Below, one piece after another: positions 49,311-53,517 of a stretch of DNA of 53,517 bases. The stretch is from an uncultured Paracoccaceae bacterium. Its GTDB lineage: Bacteria > Pseudomonadota > Alphaproteobacteria > Rhodobacterales > Rhodobacteraceae. The stretch is taken from contig CALBSG010000082.1 of assembly GCA_937927675.1 (NCBI GenBank), positions 1 through 53,517 of the forward strand, in the 5' to 3' direction. Numbering within the stretch: position 1 is the first letter of the stretch; each line of letters starts with the position of its first letter. The notes below the pieces were generated by a model. That model did no database searches, was not told the DNA's origin, and saw nothing but the letters and a program-made list of their open reading frames with translations. Both the position numbers and the translations under genes were made by a program.

Positions 49311-50690
49311 ATGTTCACAACGTTCACGAAAATGCCGCTCAATGCGACCGCTTACAGCGGCCAACCGTTTTCATTGCTCGATACCCCCGCACATGAGGAT
49401 CTGGCGACGATCATGGAGATCGACCTTGTCGAGAATGCTGACAGGCAGGTGCGGGAACAGTGGCAGGACCAGCAACTGCTCAATCTTCTAAAATACGCGC
49501 AGGCCAATTCGACGTTCTGGCGGCATCGCCTTCCACATAGTCTTGCGACGCGGCGAACCCTGGCCAAGCTTCCGGTCCAATCACGCAATGACGTGATGAA
49601 GCAGGTGCAGTCCGAAGGGTCACTCCTGAAAGCTGAGCACAGAGGCAAGGATGAAACCTATGCGTCTTCGGGCTCAACCGGAACCCCGGTAAAGGTTCAT
49701 CTGGGAAGTTTTAACAGCCGCTTCAATGCAATGCGTAGCCATGCGCAGTTTTTCATGGCCGGATGGCCGCTTAACGAAACATTGACATTCATCAAGCCGG
49801 CAGGCGCTGATTTGATGCTCCATCCACATGACAAATTGCGCGTGAAACGTCAGAAGGCGTGGACTGGAAACCTTAGTCAGGTTTTTGCGAATGGACCCCA
49901 TAAGTTCATTGAGTTCGCACATGACGAAACGGCCCTTCTTGAGGAACTGCAAAAGGACAGGGTGGGGTATCTCAGTTGCCCGTCCAGCTTCATGCATCTG
50001 ATCTTGCGTAAGGCGGGGGTTGAGGAACTGCGTCGCATGGGCGTTTCGCTATGGCTTCACCACTCGGATGATCTCGACGTTAGCCTTGCCAATGATTTGC
50101 GTCAGGCCGGCATTCCGACCATGTCGAACTACTCCTGCTCGGAAGCGGGCCTAATCGCCACAGAATGCACCGCCGCGCCGGGGCATTATCACGTCGCCCA
50201 CAGCAACGTCATCGTCGAATGCGACAAAAGCGAAACTGTGCTGGTGGACGGTGCGGAACTTGGTCGTATCCTGATCACACATTTGCACTCTTATGCCACG
50301 CCGCTCATTCGCTATGATGTCGGTGACTTCGGGCGACTGGATCAGGTCTGCCCATGTGGCCACGATGGGCCAACCTTGTCACACCTGCATGGGCGTGGAA
50401 AATTTTTCCTCAGGCACCCCGAAGGCCATCTCATGCCCTTCTACGTTTTCTCGGCGCGCCTGTTGGAAGTGGTTACATTTTCGGAGTTTCGCGTTCATCA
50501 GCCAGATCTGGCGACAATCATAGTCGAGATCGGAGGGCGTGAGGCTATCTCTGCAGATGAGGAGGAGCGCCTGAAAGCCTTCATCATCCGGGCTTCTGAT
50601 CCCGCCTTTCGGGTTGAGGTCAAGGTGTCGCCAGCGATCGATTGGTCTCGAAACCCGAAGCGCCTCGCGTTCACCAGCGCGGTGGCATGA
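49311..50690 (+). CDS. PaaK-like adenylate-forming enzyme (copy 1)
   Basis: A ~459-residue member of the phenylacetate-CoA-ligase/CapK branch of the ANL superfamily. The ATP-binding loop is YASSGSTGTPVKVH. SNYSCSEAGLIATEC is the adenine-site motif, PLIRYDVGDFG the core RYD-GD motif, and CPCGHDGPTLS a C-x-CG knuckle typical of PaaK. The C-terminal WSRNPKRLAF has the lysine position of the swinging domain. The start is uncertain (49302, 49311 or 49332). The next gene is a clear paralogue. No acyl carrier protein or CoA-pathway gene is nearby, so the acid activated is unknown; polysaccharide or natural-product modification are alternatives. Confidence 0.82.
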   Translation: MFTTFTKMPLNATAYSGQPFSLLDTPAHEDLATIMEIDLVENADRQVREQWQDQQLLNLLKYAQANSTFWRHRLPHSLATRRTLAKLPVQSRNDVMKQVQSEGSLLKAEHRGKDETYASSGSTGTPVKVHLGSFNSRFNAMRSHAQFFMAGWPLNETLTFIKPAGADLMLHPHDKLRVKRQKAWTGNLSQVFANGPHKFIEFAHDETALLEELQKDRVGYLSCPSSFMHLILRKAGVEELRRMGVSLWLHHSDDLDVSLANDLRQAGIPTMSNYSCSEAGLIATECTAAPGHYHVAHSNVIVECDKSETVLVDGAELGRILITHLHSYATPLIRYDVGDFGRLDQVCPCGHDGPTLSHLHGRGKFFLRHPEGHLMPFYVFSARLLEVVTFSEFRVHQPDLATIIVEIGGREAISADEEERLKAFIIRASDPAFRVEVKVSPAIDWSRNPKRLAFTSAVA

Positions 50691-50740
50691 ATGAAGTGCC
50701 TTTGTAAGCTCCCAACCACCTTTGCCGGGCCGATCTTGTC

Positions 50741-52114
50741 ATGATCTTTGAATATGGAACCAACAGATTGCGGCAGGGTGGCCTGAGCGCTCGGCCCGTC
50801 AGTATGCTCGATCCGGCTGCCCGCGCTGACCTGGCCCTGCTTGCTGAAATCGACATGATCGAAAATGGCGATGCGGCCGCGCGCGAGAACTGGCAGGGGC
50901 GTCAACTGGTCAATCTTTTGCGTCACGCCTCGGAGAGATCTCCTTTCTGGCGTAAGCGAATTCTCACGCGCTCACTCACTCCACAGACTTTGCAGACCCT
51001 TCCGGTGCAAACACGGCGCGATCTGATTGAGCAAGCGGAACAAGAAGGCTCGTTGATGCCGCGTGGCGGGCGTGTGTTCACGCGCAGCACAAGTGGATCG
51101 ACCGGAATACCCATCAAGTTCCATGTCACAGAACAGAACGGCCGCTACAACTCGTTGCGCAGTTTGGCTCAGATTCTCATGGAGGGGCGATCACTTCATC
51201 TGAACCGCGTTTTTGTCCAGTCGCTGGATGCAACGCGTACGCTCGATGGGACAACTGTCAGCGTTGAGCGGGCTGCCAGCTGGTTTGGTCCGCTCGGCAG
51301 GGTGTTTGAAAATGGCCATAACAAGACGATCAGCTATGTCGCGGACCGGGCCGATGCGGCGGCCAAGGAACTGCTCAAGGATCCTGTCGGGTACTTGGTC
51401 TGCACGGGGCGTCAATTCGACAATCTGCTGGATGTGCAGGGGGTAGAGCTTTTCAAGAAGGCGCAGGTGCGGCACTGGATCCACATTGGGGACAGTCAGG
51501 ATGCAAGTCGTCGCGCAACTCTTCTAGAGGCTGGGATATCGACTCTCTCGAATTATTCATCAGAGGAAGTGGGGCCCATTGGCTTCGAATGCGCGCAAAC
51601 GCCTGCTCATTATCATGTGGCGCACAGCAACGTCATTGTGGAAACGGATCAAGAGGAAACTGCCGAAATTGACGGGCAACGCCTGGGGCGTCTTCTTATT
51701 ACGCATCTGCATTCTTATGCGACCCCCCTCATTCGATACGACATCGGCGATATGGGTGTTCTGCTTTCGTCCTGCCCCTGTGGGCATCAAGGTCCAACTC
51801 TAACCGCGGTCCATGGGCGGCAGAAACTGTTTCTCCGCCATCCCGCTGGCCATCTTTTGAAGTTCAATTTCGTGACCAAGATCTTCCGCGAAATCGTGAA
51901 TTGCTCTGAAATCTCGATCCATCAAACGGGCCCTCAGACAGTGCTTTTCTTGTTGAAGAGGCAGAGCGAGTTGACAGAGGCAGAGGAGCAGCAGGCAAAA
52001 CAACTGCTCTCCCGCTGGATCAGTGATGCTTTCGAGGTCGTCATCCGTGTCGTGAGCGAAATTGACTGGAGCCGAAACCCCAAGCGGCTGCTCTTTGTAA
52101 ATGAGCTCCCCTGA
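50741..52114 (+). CDS. PaaK-like adenylate-forming enzyme (copy 2)
   Basis: A 457-residue paralogue of the gene just upstream, with similar motifs in the same order: RSTSGSTGIPIKFH (ATP loop), SNYSSEEVGPIGFEC, HYHVAHSNVIVETDQEETAE, PLIRYDIGDMG, CPCGHQGPTLTAVHG and WSRNPKRLLF. The stretch LGR-LITHLHSYATPLIRYD is almost identical between copies, while the N-terminal halves differ more. The genes are 50 bp apart in the same direction, a tandem duplication that has diverged, perhaps to different acids. A terminator follows about 200 bp later. Confidence 0.82.
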   Translation: MIFEYGTNRLRQGGLSARPVSMLDPAARADLALLAEIDMIENGDAAARENWQGRQLVNLLRHASERSPFWRKRILTRSLTPQTLQTLPVQTRRDLIEQAEQEGSLMPRGGRVFTRSTSGSTGIPIKFHVTEQNGRYNSLRSLAQILMEGRSLHLNRVFVQSLDATRTLDGTTVSVERAASWFGPLGRVFENGHNKTISYVADRADAAAKELLKDPVGYLVCTGRQFDNLLDVQGVELFKKAQVRHWIHIGDSQDASRRATLLEAGISTLSNYSSEEVGPIGFECAQTPAHYHVAHSNVIVETDQEETAEIDGQRLGRLLITHLHSYATPLIRYDIGDMGVLLSSCPCGHQGPTLTAVHGRQKLFLRHPAGHLLKFNFVTKIFREIVNCSEISIHQTGPQTVLFLLKRQSELTEAEEQQAKQLLSRWISDAFEVVIRVVSEIDWSRNPKRLLFVNELP

Positions 52115-52320
52115 TCCCCGGGCGGTCACCTTTTGCGGTCAAAGAAGGCCATCAACAACAGGCGATGTTCGTCAGTTTGCGGTGGGCGCAGCGCAATTTC
52201 TGGCACCATTCTGAAACGTTGATAGGGGAGGTGGGCGGAAAAATAGCCCATGAATGCGGCACATCTCTCTATTTTGAGCCGCCGGTTTCCGCCTTTTCTA
52301 TTGGTGGCATCTTGCCCTCA

Positions 52321-52349
52321 TGACGCGCCTCAACGCGTCAGAGTTTTTT
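52321..52349 (+). terminator. Intrinsic terminator downstream of the PaaK-like pair
   Basis: A 7-bp stem (TGACGCG 52321-52327, CGCGTCA 52334-52340), a 6-nt loop and six Ts (52344-52349). It lies within the 344-bp gap after the second PaaK-like gene, in which no gene was seen. Confidence 0.75.
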
Positions 52350-52458
52350 GCGGATGCCATCGACTGCTTGCCGGAGTGTCGCCGAACACCCTGTTGCCAT
52401 TGCATCCTGCCCTGTAACGGCTAGTCTGCGGGCTCATACACAAAAGAAACGCAGCTGA

Positions 52459-52815
52459 ATGACCATCTTCCTGAGCATCGCCTTTGGCCTGTCGCTGGCC
52501 ATCATCCTGCTGGGCTTCTGGGCGGATCGTTCTGCTGTAACGGCTCGGATCAATGGCGCAAACGGCTTGCCCATCTTGGTCGGGCTGGTCGTGTCGTTTC
52601 TTGGTTCCCTCGTCGTGGCCATGATCGCTGGTCTGCTCGACGATTGGGAGATGCTCGGAAAAGTGTTGCTGTTCACAGTCCCGTATCATGTCGCGCTGGG
52701 TGGCCTCTTGATCTGGCGTTTGCAGAGCTTGGCCACCCGCGTAAAGGCGGAGGAAAACGCCAACAGCCAGCGGATTGCGGACATGTTCAATAAGCCCAAC
52801 AAGCCTCAGTCGTAG
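52459..52815 (+). CDS. Small membrane protein with three hydrophobic segments
   Basis: A 118-residue protein of unknown family. Hydrophobic stretches are MTIFLSIAFGLSLAIILLGF, LPILVGLVVSFLGSLVVAMI and LLFTVPYHVALGGLLIW, followed by a charged, probably cytoplasmic helix (RVKAEENANSQRIADMF). The ribosome site is weak. The gene converges with and overlaps the membrane-protein gene at 52806 by 10 bp. Confidence 0.6.
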   Translation: MTIFLSIAFGLSLAIILLGFWADRSAVTARINGANGLPILVGLVVSFLGSLVVAMIAGLLDDWEMLGKVLLFTVPYHVALGGLLIWRLQSLATRVKAEENANSQRIADMFNKPNKPQS

Positions 52816-53177
52816 GCTGTGCCCAAGCTGATCGAGATGCGTGAGTGCAGTACACCGATCACTGTCCCGGTCAGGAAATAGCCGCCCCACATGGCCATGT
52901 CACCGAGTTCTGGGTTCATGAACAGCACTTCGACCAGCAGCATGTTCAACGTGATTGCCAGTATGGGCAGCAACAGCAGCACAATGCCGAAGGCCAGATA
53001 CAGCAGCCTCATTGGCCAGCGCCGTTCGGCAACCATGGCGACACGCCCGCCCGCGCCCAGATAATAGAAACCGTTCACAACCGGGATCAGGGCCAAGATG
53101 ATGTTTGCCCAGTAGATGCCCTTGCGCTGCGCCGTCGCCGTGCGCCGCTGGATGGTTGCGTCACTTGCCCGTTTCAT
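52806..53177 (-). CDS. Small membrane protein, unknown function
   Basis: A 123-residue protein. The start is taken at MKRASDATIQRRTATAQRKG, giving a basic cytoplasmic N-terminus. Hydrophobic segments follow (IYWANIILALIPVVNGFYYL, LLYLAFGIVLLLLPILAITL, MWGGYFLTGTVIGVL). A longer frame to 53234 adds residues without signal character. The first two helices and the glycine-rich turn YLGAGGRVAM suggest a small integral membrane protein. No family was recognised. It overlaps the convergent gene at 52459 by 10 bp. Confidence 0.6.
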   Translation of the reverse strand: MKRASDATIQRRTATAQRKGIYWANIILALIPVVNGFYYLGAGGRVAMVAERRWPMRLLYLAFGIVLLLLPILAITLNMLLVEVLFMNPELGDMAMWGGYFLTGTVIGVLHSRISISLGTAYD

Positions 53178-53517
53178 TCCGTCCGTCCCCAATGCCTGTG
53201 CGTCGACATAGCAGGGCTCACGTGCCGAGCGCAAATACCGCAGTGATTAGGGAGGCTGTGTTCCCACTGCAAACACTGCACTGAGCGATGAGCGAGCCTG
53301 ACACCAGGATCCAGCGCCAGAGCATACTTGGGGAGGCCCCAGACGCCCCATGCACTCAAAGGCTCTCCTCTCGCCCGTCAGCACGGCAAACACTGTGTCG
53401 CACCAGAAAACCCGTTCGCAGTGTCCAACACACGATCCCAGTTCAGTGTGTTCAACACGGCAAACGAGTCGCGAAGCAGCTGACTTGGCGCAGCACCGCA
53501 CGAAAAACTGTGCAATG
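53178..53517. other. Right-edge stretch without a supported gene
   Basis: No convincing gene. CAAACACTG occurs twice (near 53270 and 53387), with related CAGTGT/AACACA strings near 53417-53455. This is a loose repetition of unknown meaning. A cysteine-rich minus frame (53247-53501) lacks a ribosome site. Confidence 0.4.

Noticed and set aside
53260..53470. CRISPR-like array from repeated CAAACACTG / CAGTGT strings
   Set aside because: Units are short, differ in orientation and spacing, and there are no cas genes.
53247..53501. Cysteine-rich minus-strand frame at the right edge
   Set aside because: No ribosome site or recognisable motif; composition resembles random translation of a repetitive CACTG/CAGTG-rich stretch.

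Overview
The window reads as a chromosomal segment of an alphaproteobacterium, most likely a member of the Rhodobacteraceae (Rhodobacterales). This is inferred from the high G+C coding style, the aerobic-type (cob) cobalamin genes with cobE and cobF, NarL-type signalling genes, a very large RTX/heme-peroxidase exoprotein with a type I secretion system (T1SS), and proteins such as YaeQ and a bacterial pentameric ligand-gated channel. No rRNA, tRNA, CRISPR array or intact insertion sequence was recognised. The left edge cuts cobI, and the right edge is a gene-poor stretch.

Region 1 (1-7238) is a tight aerobic cobalamin run: cobI, cobJ, (cobK on the opposite strand), cobL, cobE, cobM, cobB, cobA, cobF. 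The plus-strand genes are mostly joined by 4-bp ATGA overlaps. Together they convert uroporphyrinogen III towards hydrogenobyrinic acid a,c-diamide. CobG, CobH and the cobaltochelatase genes are not in the window.

Region 2 (7246-15555) is a signalling island. It holds two paralogous degenerate receiver-like proteins, a 52-aa membrane protein with a TTG start, two NarL/LuxR-type response regulators, a cysteine-free exported protein of molybdopterin-oxidoreductase-like fold, a hybrid histidine kinase (PAS, HisKA, HATPase, REC, HPt) and a NarX/DesK-type sensor kinase. Several intergenic gaps carry related GATAC/GGATA motifs.

Region 3 (15556-30293) is the most striking part. A 3017-residue exoprotein contains two complete animal-type heme peroxidase domains and several RTX blocks. 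It is preceded by two inverted repeats and followed by a strong terminator. Then come a T1SS ABC exporter, a second RTX protein with an N-terminal membrane helix, and an HlyD-type adaptor. The layout resembles the Mn(II)-oxidising peroxidase (MopA-type) exoproteins of marine alphaproteobacteria. The neighbouring two-component genes may control it, which is inference.

Region 4 (30390-46365) is a mosaic: an outer-membrane barrel; a CadC-like winged-helix/TPR regulator divergent from a cysteine-synthase-like enzyme plus a PLP decarboxylase; yaeQ, whose last 61 bp are duplicated 8.7 kb away; a TetR regulator with an oxidoreductase/hydrolase/SDR operon sharing an operator-like motif; a Lon-like protease overlapping an APC permease; rsgA; and an IS5-type transposase remnant.

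Region 5 (46623-53517) has a pentameric ligand-gated ion channel homologue, an outer-membrane beta-barrel with a clear terminator, a tandem pair of PaaK-like adenylate-forming enzymes, and two small convergent membrane proteins.
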